Below, piece after piece: positions 37,944 through 46,657 of a stretch of DNA of 64,000 nt (the stretch's first letter is position 1; each line of letters begins with the position of its first letter). Source of the stretch: Aquirufa aurantiipilula (lineage in GTDB: Bacteria > Bacteroidota > Bacteroidia > Cytophagales > Spirosomataceae); assembly GCF_019923745.1 (NCBI RefSeq), contig NZ_JAANOG010000002.1, positions 186,001 to 250,000 on the forward strand. Reading direction: 5' to 3'. The notes beneath the pieces are model-generated. The model was not told the origin of the DNA. It did no database searches and worked only from the letters and a program-made list of their open reading frames with translations. The position numbers and the translations under genes were made by a program.

Positions 37944-38768
37944 ATGAAAAAACTATTTATCCTCTTTGCTATCCTGTTATTTCAAAGTTCATTTAGGCCT
38001 CAAAATATAACTTGGGTGGCCATTGGCGACTCCATTACTTATTTAAATGAACATCCTGATGAAACGGGTAATCGGATTACGAAAGGATATATGACGCGAG
38101 TAGTGGAAAAGTTACCAGCTTTTCATTATATCAATAAAGGATATAATGGCTGGACGGCAGTGAAGATTGCTACGGATATCGAGAAGCTAAATATTCCTTC
38201 GGCCGACGTCTATTCGATATTTCTAGGAACTAATGATTGGTGGGGTTCTAAGCCTTTGGGGACATTGTCCGATTATGAAAATAATACCGGTTTAGCTACG
38301 GTGAATGGCTCTTTTCGGGTGATTATGAATAAATTAAAAAGCTTAAATCCACAAGCCAAGATAGTTTTGATTACACCTTTACAACGAGTTGATTTTGTGT
38401 ATATCAATAATTTTAAGAATAATGCCTTTGGTTCATATAAAGAAAAAAACGGCCAGAAATTGGAGCAGTTTGCCGATGCCATTGTAGCCATAGCTAAGCT
38501 GGAAGGAATACCTGTGGTGGATTTATACCATAAAAAAGGGATGGATCATGCCAAATTAGTTCAGTTTAAATACTTGAAAGATCCGGCTACAGGTCAATAT
38601 AAAAAATTTACTTATCCTGAATTTGTGGATGTACCATTTAATCCTGCTAGCGACGAGTATCCTTATCCAGTGGAGGCATCCAATGTCACGTATGATGGCT
38701 TGCATCCATCCGACAAAGGCTATGAAATGATCACTAAGGAGCTGGTTAAGATCTTTAAAAAGTGGTAA
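37944..38768 (+). CDS. Secreted SGNH/GDSL-family hydrolase
   Basis: A 274-residue exported esterase. The signal peptide (MKKLFILFAILLFQSSF) is followed by SGNH blocks: VAIGDSITYLNE (block I nucleophile Ser about residue 31), NKGYNGWTA (block II Gly), FLGTNDWWG (block III Asn) and YDGLHPSDKGYEM (block V Asp/His). All catalytic residues are present. Members deacetylate glycans or hydrolyse lipids; the substrate here is unknown. Monocistronic, convergent with the SelW-like gene. Confidence 0.88.
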   Translation: MKKLFILFAILLFQSSFRPQNITWVAIGDSITYLNEHPDETGNRITKGYMTRVVEKLPAFHYINKGYNGWTAVKIATDIEKLNIPSADVYSIFLGTNDWWGSKPLGTLSDYENNTGLATVNGSFRVIMNKLKSLNPQAKIVLITPLQRVDFVYINNFKNNAFGSYKEKNGQKLEQFADAIVAIAKLEGIPVVDLYHKKGMDHAKLVQFKYLKDPATGQYKKFTYPEFVDVPFNPASDEYPYPVEASNVTYDGLHPSDKGYEMITKELVKIFKKW

Positions 38769-38789
38769 AAGCGAGAGTGAAATTAGCAA

Positions 38790-39065
38790 TCATCGATCGG
38801 AATGACCCAGGGCCTTTTCTGGGCAGATTTTATCTCGAAGTTTTTGCTTTAATTCTTTAATTTCCATAAAACCGCCATTTGTTTTACGGTCAAAAAAAAG
38901 TTCCTCATTGACATGCAAAGCAAATTCTCCTGAAATTTCACTAGGTTTTAGGGTTACAGCACCAAGTTCAGCCTCAAAGGTGGTCAACATTTCTTGAGCC
39001 ACATAAGCAGCTCGTAGCAGCCAATGGCATTTGGGGCAATAGGAAATGGTCAAGCTGGATTTCAT
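38790..39065 (-). CDS. SelT/SelW/SelH (Rdx)-family thioredoxin-like protein
   Basis: About 91 residues from MKSSLTISY; an upstream TTG would add 14 unlikely residues. The fold is recognised from the CPKC redox motif directly after the first strand (SYCPKCHWLLRAAYVAQEML), the central GEFALHVNEELFFDRK segment and the PEI-like LKQKLRDKICPEK end. In eukaryotes this family carries selenocysteine. Here both positions are Cys, as in most bacteria. The exact redox partner is unknown. Convergent with the SGNH gene. Confidence 0.87.
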   Translation of the reverse strand: MKSSLTISYCPKCHWLLRAAYVAQEMLTTFEAELGAVTLKPSEISGEFALHVNEELFFDRKTNGGFMEIKELKQKLRDKICPEKALGHSDR

Positions 39066-39181
39066 GGAATTATGGTCTAAAATTGCTGCATTAAAATTGC
39101 CAATCATACGGATAAATTTACCTAATTTATTGAAAAATTACCCCTTCTATTAATATTAGCCAACCTAAACCTATTGTATTG

Positions 39182-40078
39182 ATGAGATCTTCTGCTATCC
39201 TCTTAATCTTTTTATTCATTGGTATCACTTTTTCAGCTTCAGCTCAAGGGCCCAAAGTTTTAGTTGTGACGGCCCATCCAGACGATGAAACGGGTTTTTC
39301 TGTGAGCTTATTTAAGATTACGCATGAATTGAAGGGAATTGTGGATATGGCTGTGATGACGGATGGGGGAGGAGGTTTTGCGGATTCCCAACTAGGTGCG
39401 ATGTATTACGGATTAAACTTAACCGATTCTTTGGTGGCTAGAACACATTTGCCTCTGATTCGAAAGCAAGAGATTTTGGATGCCGCTAAAATCATGGGCT
39501 TGCGCAATATCTATTTCATGGAGCAACCAGATGATTGGTATACCCTAGATCCCAAACCTTATATTTCAGGTAAAAACTGGGATATTCCCTTTGTTGAAAA
39601 ACGTTTGGATTTAATCCTAGCCGAACGCCAATATGATTTTGTCATTACGATGTTGCCACATGCTGGTCAGCACGGTCATCATAAAACAGCTGTTTTACTG
39701 GCACTTCGGGCTGTACAGCGATTCAAAGGTCCACACAAACCCATCATCATCGCAGGAAGTCCATTGTCAGCAAATTCCAAGCCTGTCGATTTCAATATGT
39801 TGGAAGGATTTCCAGAAACGAAAATTAAAGAAAATGCCCCGACATTTACTTTGAATAGAGCCTTTAGATTCAAGGAAAATGATAAAGTGAGCTATAAAAT
39901 TGTGGCTGATTGGGTTATTGCAGCTTATAAATCTCAAGGCGCCATTCAAGAAAATGGTATCCACAAGACGGATTTTGAAGTGTATCGATATTTTGACATC
40001 AATGACACCCAAGGTATATCTCAGGTGCGCGATTTATTCCAACAATTGGCTACTAGTGGTTTTGCAGCACCCAAATAG
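39182..40078 (+). CDS. Secreted PIG-L (LmbE)-family deacetylase
   Basis: About 298 residues from the ATG at 39182; a TTG immediately upstream is in frame but unnecessary. The signal peptide ends near SASAQ (about 22). The zinc-binding AHPDDE motif is at residues 31-36, and the second metal/catalytic region reads HAGQHGHHKTAV near residue 160. The family removes acetyl groups from N-acetylglucosaminyl compounds. The secreted type probably acts on extracellular glycans. Monocistronic. Confidence 0.9.
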   Translation: MRSSAILLIFLFIGITFSASAQGPKVLVVTAHPDDETGFSVSLFKITHELKGIVDMAVMTDGGGGFADSQLGAMYYGLNLTDSLVARTHLPLIRKQEILDAAKIMGLRNIYFMEQPDDWYTLDPKPYISGKNWDIPFVEKRLDLILAERQYDFVITMLPHAGQHGHHKTAVLLALRAVQRFKGPHKPIIIAGSPLSANSKPVDFNMLEGFPETKIKENAPTFTLNRAFRFKENDKVSYKIVADWVIAAYKSQGAIQENGIHKTDFEVYRYFDINDTQGISQVRDLFQQLATSGFAAPK

Positions 40079-40398
40079 TCTTTTTCCACAAAATTTCTAG
40101 TTTTCTACAAGTTAGGGATAGATAAATAGCTATCTCCTTGCAATTCGCATGCTTTTACTTTCGTTAGGTATTCACTTGATGGACCTATGAAATTTCTTTG
40201 GTTTATGGGACTTCTCCATCCATTAAAATCAAGCTTTAGACTTGGAATGTGCCGTTTGTACTAATTTTTATTTATTAGAAAATTTTAAGACTTACTTTTT
40301 GCTTTTGTTCCTTTTCTACGTATTCAATCCACCTAAATAGCAATCAATCGTCATTTATTCGACGAAAAAAATCAACCTACATTTTTAATTAAATCATT
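40079..40398. other. Intergenic region, 320 bases
   Basis: Between the PIG-L deacetylase gene and the DUF4407 pair. It presumably contains the promoter of the pair, but no exact TAnnTTTG box with a spaced TTG was found. No gene, repeat or hairpin was recognised. Confidence 0.5.
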
Positions 40399-40956
40399 AT
40401 GGGAATTTGGAATTATGTATTTGGAGGGAATAAGCCCGAGGAAAGGGCTATTCCTGATGTTTCTTTGCAGGAGGAGGCTAGCAGAATTGACCAGCAACTG
40501 AACCCTAGTTTAGACCTGCGAAAGCCTCATTTTGCAGGAAGATCCGATTCTACTTGGCAGCGAATTTTTGATCGTATTCGACATGATTATGAGATGGAGG
40601 GCTATCAAGACGCTTTGACTACAGCCGATAATAAATACCGCGACGATAATATTTCCATCATCAAACTGGATTTACAAGCAGATATTCACGAGGCAGAAAT
40701 CGCTATTAAGGAATATCTCAAAGAAATAGATTTTCATATCAATTCTCGTAGAAAGGCCGATCTCCATGATTTAGTAGAAGAACTAGAGTCTAGAAGAGAC
40801 ATTTGTTTGGATCGACTAAAGACTATGGAAGAAATTAAGTTGGATGTAATCCAAGATACCGGTACTTCTACTCGCATAGTTTTAGCGTATAAGCGAGGAT
40901 TCAATAAAGGCTTGGCGGCTCTTTCTATGGCTAATATCATTCATCGTAACGTATAA
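40399..40956 (+). CDS. Soluble helical protein of unknown function paired with DUF4407
   Basis: A 185-residue protein of no family I recognise. It has no signal or membrane segment. An N-terminal MGIWNYVFGGNKPEE is followed by long charged helices (about 70-150: SIIKLDLQADIHEAEIAIKE, DLVEELESRRDICLDRLKTM) likely to form a coiled coil. The next gene begins 4 bases after its stop and encodes the DUF4407 membrane protein, so the two are almost certainly co-translated and may form a complex. Confidence 0.72.
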   Translation: MGIWNYVFGGNKPEERAIPDVSLQEEASRIDQQLNPSLDLRKPHFAGRSDSTWQRIFDRIRHDYEMEGYQDALTTADNKYRDDNISIIKLDLQADIHEAEIAIKEYLKEIDFHINSRRKADLHDLVEELESRRDICLDRLKTMEEIKLDVIQDTGTSTRIVLAYKRGFNKGLAALSMANIIHRNV

Positions 40957-40960
40957 AAAT

Positions 40961-42013
40961 ATGGAAAAGCAAGCACTCCCTAAAGACCTTTGGCTACGCT
41001 TCGGTTGTTTCTTATCGGGTCACAATTACCAGATTTTATCTGAATGCTCTGAAGCGAGTAAACGTGATCAAAAGAAAATCACTTCGGCATTAGTCATTAT
41101 CACACTCATTTGGTCCATCATTGGCTATATATTTTCCAATAAATACCTCAATTTTGGTCCTTGGTTATCTTTACTAGGTTCCGTTTTTATGGCGGTTTTG
41201 ATAGTTCAAATAGAGCGTCAGATTATTCTTTCTGCCAAGCTGAATAGCTGGGCCAAATTCTTTCGAGTTTTATTGGGTATTATTGTGGCAGTCATTGGTG
41301 CAAGTATCATCGATCAATATTTGTTTGCCAATGACATTCAAAAAATAGCTCAACAATCCGTAGAAGCCAAGGCTTTAAAAGAAAGTAATATTGCTAAAAA
41401 TGTCTATCAAACGGCTATTTCTCAACTGGATAGCACCATTACCGTTGAAAAAATCAATTTTCAAAAACTACAAACACAAGTTTTGAAATTGCCGGCTACT
41501 TTAGCAGGTGGGGGAGGTGGAAAGCGATATGATTCGGCGGGTAATTTAATTAGTGAACAACAAAGTAATCGAATCCCCAACCCTGAGATTGCTAATTTGC
41601 GGGCTTTTCAGGCATCGATTGCCTCCAAGATAAGTGTCTTGGAAAATGAGAAAATCCAGAAAGGGCAGGAATATGCGTCTGAAGTGAAGAACAAGGCCAA
41701 AGAAATTTTGAATCGTAAGCCTGGCTTTTTGGATGAATTGAACGCATTAATTAATTATTTACTGGAATTTGACCCTTATCCCACTGCTTTAATCTTCTAT
41801 TTAATCTGGTTTTTCTTTTTTCTCTTGATTGAATCCTTGGTTCTAATCATCAAAAGCAATCACCATGAAAATGATTATGAAAGGGTGGTCGACTACCAAC
41901 AAAATATTCGGATTCGCCGTTTGATGGCCTTGGAAGATAAGCGGAATGCAGCTTTAGGTTCTGATTCAATAATTAGCTCATCATCTAAATTAATTCAAGA
42001 TTTACCCAAATAG
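40961..42013 (+). CDS. DUF4407-family membrane protein
   Basis: A 350-residue inner-membrane protein. Two N-terminal helices (about 42-62 and 66-84) are followed by a third (about 102-122), a long periplasmic-type helical region (about 125-270, rich in Gln, Lys and Glu, with a GGGGGK linker) and a final hydrophobic helix (about 275-305, FYLIWFFFFLLIESLVLII), then a cytoplasmic tail. The layout and the N-terminal WLRFGCFLSGHNYQIL match DUF4407, whose function is unknown. Its tight linkage to the upstream soluble coiled-coil gene is the main clue. A perfect terminator follows. Confidence 0.85.
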   Translation: MEKQALPKDLWLRFGCFLSGHNYQILSECSEASKRDQKKITSALVIITLIWSIIGYIFSNKYLNFGPWLSLLGSVFMAVLIVQIERQIILSAKLNSWAKFFRVLLGIIVAVIGASIIDQYLFANDIQKIAQQSVEAKALKESNIAKNVYQTAISQLDSTITVEKINFQKLQTQVLKLPATLAGGGGGKRYDSAGNLISEQQSNRIPNPEIANLRAFQASIASKISVLENEKIQKGQEYASEVKNKAKEILNRKPGFLDELNALINYLLEFDPYPTALIFYLIWFFFFLLIESLVLIIKSNHHENDYERVVDYQQNIRIRRLMALEDKRNAALGSDSIISSSSKLIQDLPK

Positions 42014-42027
42014 ACTAGTTGATGCAT

Positions 42028-42061
42028 AAAAAAAACCTCCCAATTTCTGGGAGGTTTTTTT
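42028..42061. terminator. Strong bidirectional intrinsic terminator
   Basis: CCTCCCA (42036-42042) / TGGGAGG (42048-42054) around ATTTC, with an eight-base A-tract on the left and a seven-base T-tract on the right. It is placed between the convergent DUF4407 and metalloprotease genes. Confidence 0.92.
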
Positions 42062-42078
42062 GTGTTCTTTGTCCTAAA

Positions 42079-44658
42079 TTACTTTTTAGGATCTAATGCT
42101 TTATCAATTCGAGCAATTAAATCCAAGACATGTAATTTACTCAATCGGTCTGATGAACCTGCCGAGGCTGCTTTTAAACTGTCCTTCAGGCTTAACAATT
42201 GCCCTCTAGCAATCGATGGCAAATCGGTTTGATTTAGATTGACTACTCGAGTTTTGAAGCCATAAGTCACACCTACTGGTATGGCTCTCACTTGTGCATT
42301 ACCTGGATTCAATAAGGCTGCAACCTTATCAATGAATAGTTTTTGAAGGTTTCTTCTGAAAATATCGATCGAAGCTTGGCTCTTTAATTCAGAGAAAATA
42401 CCCAAACGCAAATCGGTCATTAATTCATCCACCGAATAATTGTTTTTGTTCAAGGAAGAACCTTCCATCAAACGTACCATGCGATCGCCTACCAAAAGAT
42501 TACTTAAGGTTGCATCTTGCATGGATTTAATGGATTCAACTCCATTTTCTGGATTGATTTTGCCTAAAATATTTTGGTCTAGTAACCAAGTAGGTGTGGC
42601 AAATAGTTGCTTATTTAAGAAAGAAACGGCATCTTTTTGAATGTTTTTTGGTACAATTTCAAATTGATTTCCCGCCATGTCATAGGTTTTAGGGTTGTCG
42701 TAAATACCTCCCACATTTTTTGTAACATGACCTAGGTATCTTCTAAATTGCCCGGTAACATTGCTATAAAGTTCATCTAATTCAGAATAGCTTTCGCCGT
42801 TTTCTTTGGTCCAATCAATTAGATTAGGTAGAATTCTTTGTAAGTTTTTAATACCATAATTTGAGGCAATCATGGCATTATCACCAATGTCTTCTGTTTG
42901 GTAACGTGGGTCATAGGGGCTAACTTCTGTTCCAAACCAAAGTCTACGGTTTTTGTAGGCTTCCTTGGTTAGATCATTCAAGATTGCTTTTTCCTCTTTC
43001 TCACTTTTGGCATCATCAAAGTATGAATAACCCCATTTGATAGCCCACTTATCATAATCACCAATTTTTGGGAATAAATGAGTTACTCCATCTTCTGGTT
43101 GAGCTACATAATTAAAACGAGCATAATCCATGATGGATGAGGTATGACCATTTTTTTCTTGGAATTCTTTATCACGTAGTTTTTCCACTGGTGTGGCCGA
43201 ACTCGCTCCCATGTTGTGACGTAAGCCTAAAGTATGGCCTACTTCATGAGAAGAGACAAATCGGATTAATTCACCCATTAAAGCATCATCAAATTGTTTT
43301 TTGCGCGCTTTAGGATCCACGGCTCCGGTTTGAACCATGTACCAATTTCTCAATAAAGACATGATGTTGTGGTACCAGCCAATATGACTTTCTAAGATTT
43401 CACCTGTTCTTGGGTCATGTACATTAGGACCGTAAGCATTTTGAATATCAGCTGCAAAATAGCGAACTACTGAAAAACGAGCATCTTCCAAACTCATGCT
43501 TGGGTCATTAGCTGGCCAATATTCTCCACGAATAGCGTTTTTCCAACCAGCATGCTCAAAAGCCACTTGCCAATCATCGATACCTGCTTTGATGTATTTT
43601 TTCCACTTATCTGGTGTTGCTGGATCGATGTAGTATACAATAGGTTTAGCGGGTTCAATCAATTGACCTTTTTTCTGTTTTTCTGCATCTTCCTTCGACT
43701 TAGGTTCTAAGCGCCATCTTACGGCAAAAACATCGGTATCCGCTTTATGAGATTCTTCTTCAAATACGCCATATTGATTCGCGAAAAAACCTACACGTGC
43801 ATCAAAGCTTCTTTTGCGCATCGGTTTTTTAGGAAGAGCAATCATGGAGGTATTTAATTCCAAGGTCAAAAGTCCAGCATCAGCTCCAGCTGGTAAAATG
43901 GCTCCAATTCTAGGCATTGGACTCAAAGAAAGCAGAGCAGGTACCGTAGAAAAAGTTTTTACTGTTCTAATTTCTGTATTGATAGGAAAGCTGCTGATTT
44001 TTTGAATGAAAGATTTATCCTTTTGAAAGGCTTGAATGCTAAGCATTTGTTTTCTAACCGGGTCCAAAGAAAATGTTTGAATGTCAGAATCAAAAGTGCT
44101 GGTCATGTCAATGACATAGGATAGTTCCTTTTTTCCAGTAGAATCTTTTTTAATAGCTAAAATGTCATAAATACCCACAATAGGATTAGCTGATGAGTTT
44201 TTAACTGCCTGAGCTAATGGTTTTCCTTCATCGGGCGACATGATAACATAGGTGATGGAACGTAACAATAAGTTATTGTTATTGCCTTTTTCAAATTGAA
44301 TTACTTGTCGGTTTACTTCCTCTCCTCCAAAAATTCCTCCACCAGCGGGCGTTTTGGAAAATCGGGTGATGGTCATGATTTCTTGATCAATAAGTGAAGC
44401 AGGTATTTCAAATAGGAATTTTTGATCCATTTTATGGACATCAATTAATCCTCTTTGAGTAACAGCCGTGCTATCTACTACCTTATTATAAGGTTTTGGG
44501 CCTTTTTTATTGGCATCTGGTTTAGCTGCTTCAACACTAGGAGCTGCTGCTTGGGGAGTTTTAGTGGGTTCTACTTTTTTATTGCCTTGGGCAAATGCTG
44601 CTGGAGATTGACTCATCAGCAGGACTGCCATGGCAAAGGTCAGTTGTAATTTTTTCAT
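42079..44658 (-). CDS. Zinc-dependent metalloprotease (DUF5117/DUF5118/DUF4953 type)
   Basis: About 859 residues from MKKLQLTF, which gives a signal peptide ending near AFAQ; the upstream TTG/ATG-type extension is unlikely. The N-terminal DUF5118/DUF5117 regions (about 50-330) are followed by the catalytic domain with HEVGHTLGLRH (His471, Glu472, His475, His481), an extended zinc-binding motif of metzincin type. The Met-turn could be SSIMDYARFNYV about 30-40 residues later. C-terminal helical DUF4953 part to the end. Secreted or periplasmic; substrates are unknown. Monocistronic between two terminators. Confidence 0.92.
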   Translation of the reverse strand: MKKLQLTFAMAVLLMSQSPAAFAQGNKKVEPTKTPQAAAPSVEAAKPDANKKGPKPYNKVVDSTAVTQRGLIDVHKMDQKFLFEIPASLIDQEIMTITRFSKTPAGGGIFGGEEVNRQVIQFEKGNNNNLLLRSITYVIMSPDEGKPLAQAVKNSSANPIVGIYDILAIKKDSTGKKELSYVIDMTSTFDSDIQTFSLDPVRKQMLSIQAFQKDKSFIQKISSFPINTEIRTVKTFSTVPALLSLSPMPRIGAILPAGADAGLLTLELNTSMIALPKKPMRKRSFDARVGFFANQYGVFEEESHKADTDVFAVRWRLEPKSKEDAEKQKKGQLIEPAKPIVYYIDPATPDKWKKYIKAGIDDWQVAFEHAGWKNAIRGEYWPANDPSMSLEDARFSVVRYFAADIQNAYGPNVHDPRTGEILESHIGWYHNIMSLLRNWYMVQTGAVDPKARKKQFDDALMGELIRFVSSHEVGHTLGLRHNMGASSATPVEKLRDKEFQEKNGHTSSIMDYARFNYVAQPEDGVTHLFPKIGDYDKWAIKWGYSYFDDAKSEKEEKAILNDLTKEAYKNRRLWFGTEVSPYDPRYQTEDIGDNAMIASNYGIKNLQRILPNLIDWTKENGESYSELDELYSNVTGQFRRYLGHVTKNVGGIYDNPKTYDMAGNQFEIVPKNIQKDAVSFLNKQLFATPTWLLDQNILGKINPENGVESIKSMQDATLSNLLVGDRMVRLMEGSSLNKNNYSVDELMTDLRLGIFSELKSQASIDIFRRNLQKLFIDKVAALLNPGNAQVRAIPVGVTYGFKTRVVNLNQTDLPSIARGQLLSLKDSLKAASAGSSDRLSKLHVLDLIARIDKALDPKK

Positions 44659-44805
44659 GTATTTTTTAGTTTGATTACAAGGATTTCGCACTTCGACGAT
44701 ACTCCTAAAGTGGATTTAAGAGGGAATTTAATCAGGGACTTTATACTTTACAAACCACTGGTCATTTTTCCCATGAATATTTTTATGAGTAGTAGATAGA
44801 GAAAA

Positions 44806-44834
44806 CAAAAAGCCTCTCTATGAAAAGAGAGGCC
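44806..44834 (-). terminator. Intrinsic terminator of the subtilase gene
   Basis: GCCTCTC / GAGAGGC stem around TATGAAAA. On the minus strand it is followed by TTTTTG, as expected about 30 bases after the subtilase stop. Confidence 0.85.
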
Positions 44835-44865
44835 TTTAAAACACGGATATGCTTTGTGTAAAATA

Positions 44866-46266
44866 CTAGTAGAAGCCTACAACTCCTACGTTTAATCGGC
44901 CACCTGTTATTGTCTTTCCATTCAATGAAGGAGTGGCAATGGTGTTATTGATAATGGCTTTTTTAATGATTTGGGAAGCAGCTTGACTAGTACTAGTTGG
45001 ATAGTTTTTAGCTGCATAAAGTGCAACTGCTGCAGTAACGTGTGGGGTTGCCATGGATGTACCACTGTAAGCAGCATAGCCTACTCCATTGGGACCTGGA
45101 ACTGTAGAAATAATGTTGGCACCTGGGGCACCTAATGCTACAGTTTTAACTCCATAGTTTGACCAAGATGTAATTAAACCATTGACATCAATTGCTGAAA
45201 CAGCAATGATATTGGGTGAAACATAACTTGCAGGATAGGATTTGGTCAAATCAATGTTTGTTCCAGCATTTCCAGCTGCAGCAATGAAAAGTATCCCTGC
45301 TTTGTCGGCACGTTGAATAGCAGCCAATAATAATTTAGAATAGCCTCCGCCACCCCATGAGTTATTGCTAGCTACAATATTGATGTTTTTACTTTTCTTC
45401 AAATTGGTCAAGTAATCAATTGCTTTGATGGCATTGGCAGTAGAACCACCAGTAGTACCTAAAAATTTAGCGGGGATGATTTTGACATTCCAATTCATTC
45501 CGACAATACCGATGGAATTATTTCCTACTCCACCAATTGTTCCTGATACGTGTGTACCATGTGCATCTACGTCATTAGTAGAAACTCCATCATAAACGGA
45601 AGCATCGTTGTTGGCAAAATCCCAACCACGAACATCGTCGATGTAGCCGTTTCTATCATTATCCAAACCATCCACTATTTCATTTGGGTTGGTCCACATG
45701 TTATTGGCTAAATCTGGGTGGTTAAACATAACGCCCTCATCTAGGATACCTACATATATTGTGGATGAACCCATATTGTTATTGTTCCAAGCCACATTGG
45801 CATTACTTCCATAAGTACCATTTAAGCCCCAAAGTTGACCAGTACCATAATATAAATCGTCTGGAGTAACACTTGTTTGTTGATGGGTATATATTTGGTT
45901 GGGTTCCGCAACTTCAATTAATGAATTACCAGCAGCACGATTGATGGCTTCGATGGCATTGATATTCGTTTTCACTACATAGAATCCCTCATCGCCACCT
46001 TCTTTCATTTCTTGTGTGATGATTTGTTCTTGAATAGTTCCCGAAATAGCCTTAAGCGCATTTAGTTTTCCTGATTCAGAAATTCCACTTTTGAATTTAA
46101 TTAATACTTCGTTTGAGATAATACTTCCAGAATTTGAATTTTGAGATAAACCTGGAGTAGATGAATTGCCGTTGTTGTTGTTAGGAGATAAGGCTAATTC
46201 ATCTAGTTGCATCTGGCAAGAAAAGGTAATAGCTGCCAGAAGAACGATTGCAATTTTCGATTTCAT
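44866..46266 (-). CDS. Subtilisin-like serine protease lipoprotein (S8)
   Basis: A 466-residue protein with a lipoprotein-type signal (TFSC, Cys17) and an Asn/Ser-rich linker (about 28-48). An inhibitor-like propeptide follows (about 50-125, VLIKFKSGISESG, FYVVKTNI). The S8 catalytic domain has Asp176 in ILDEGVMFNHPDL, His236 in DAHGTHVSGTI, oxyanion Asn333 in AAAGNAG and Ser404 in SGTSMATPH. The triad is complete. The DEG rather than DTG after the Asp is a variant. No type-9 sorting domain is present, so it is probably tethered to a membrane by lipid. Monocistronic. Confidence 0.93.
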   Translation of the reverse strand: MKSKIAIVLLAAITFSCQMQLDELALSPNNNNGNSSTPGLSQNSNSGSIISNEVLIKFKSGISESGKLNALKAISGTIQEQIITQEMKEGGDEGFYVVKTNINAIEAINRAAGNSLIEVAEPNQIYTHQQTSVTPDDLYYGTGQLWGLNGTYGSNANVAWNNNNMGSSTIYVGILDEGVMFNHPDLANNMWTNPNEIVDGLDNDRNGYIDDVRGWDFANNDASVYDGVSTNDVDAHGTHVSGTIGGVGNNSIGIVGMNWNVKIIPAKFLGTTGGSTANAIKAIDYLTNLKKSKNINIVASNNSWGGGGYSKLLLAAIQRADKAGILFIAAAGNAGTNIDLTKSYPASYVSPNIIAVSAIDVNGLITSWSNYGVKTVALGAPGANIISTVPGPNGVGYAAYSGTSMATPHVTAAVALYAAKNYPTSTSQAASQIIKKAIINNTIATPSLNGKTITGGRLNVGVVGFY

Positions 46267-46657
46267 TATTCGATTTTTTAAGGTTAGAAAGTTTCATTTT
46301 TAATCTAGAACACATCTTAAATAAATTCGAACACGTGGTAAATGTAATAATACATTTGGATTATTTTAAAATACAAATCTATTTTATCTTAATTTTTTAC
46401 AATTTTTTGACTTAAATGGTGGTAAAATTGACATTTATCATCAAATTAATTCAAACAATCACCTATTTTTTTTCTGTCAGGTACTCGAATTAATTTAGAT
46501 TTATGCCTAAATATCTAAGCGAATTTGTTCAATGTTTATATGTTTAGCTAAGAATTTATGAGATTTTATTTTGGACTTCGATTCCCAACATGATAATAAA
46601 ATAAAAGCCCTTCATGATGTTCATGAGGGGCTTCCTTTTTTGGCTTTCGATGATGAA
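46267..46657. other. Intergenic region, 391 bases
   Basis: Contains the promoter region of the subtilase gene (left, minus strand) and the terminator of the esterase gene (46600-46632). The rest is AT-rich with no gene, repeat or box I can support. Confidence 0.55.
46600..46632 (-). terminator. Intrinsic terminator of the EstA-type esterase gene
   Basis: On the minus strand AGCCCCTCATGA and TCATGAAGGGCT pair with one bulge, followed by TTTATTTTAT. It begins about 25 bases after the esterase stop codon. Confidence 0.8.

Noticed and set aside
44866-46266. Inactive subtilase because DEG replaces DTG after the catalytic Asp
   Set aside because: The Asp, His, Asn and Ser catalytic residues are all present; the following residue varies in surface proteases of this phylum.
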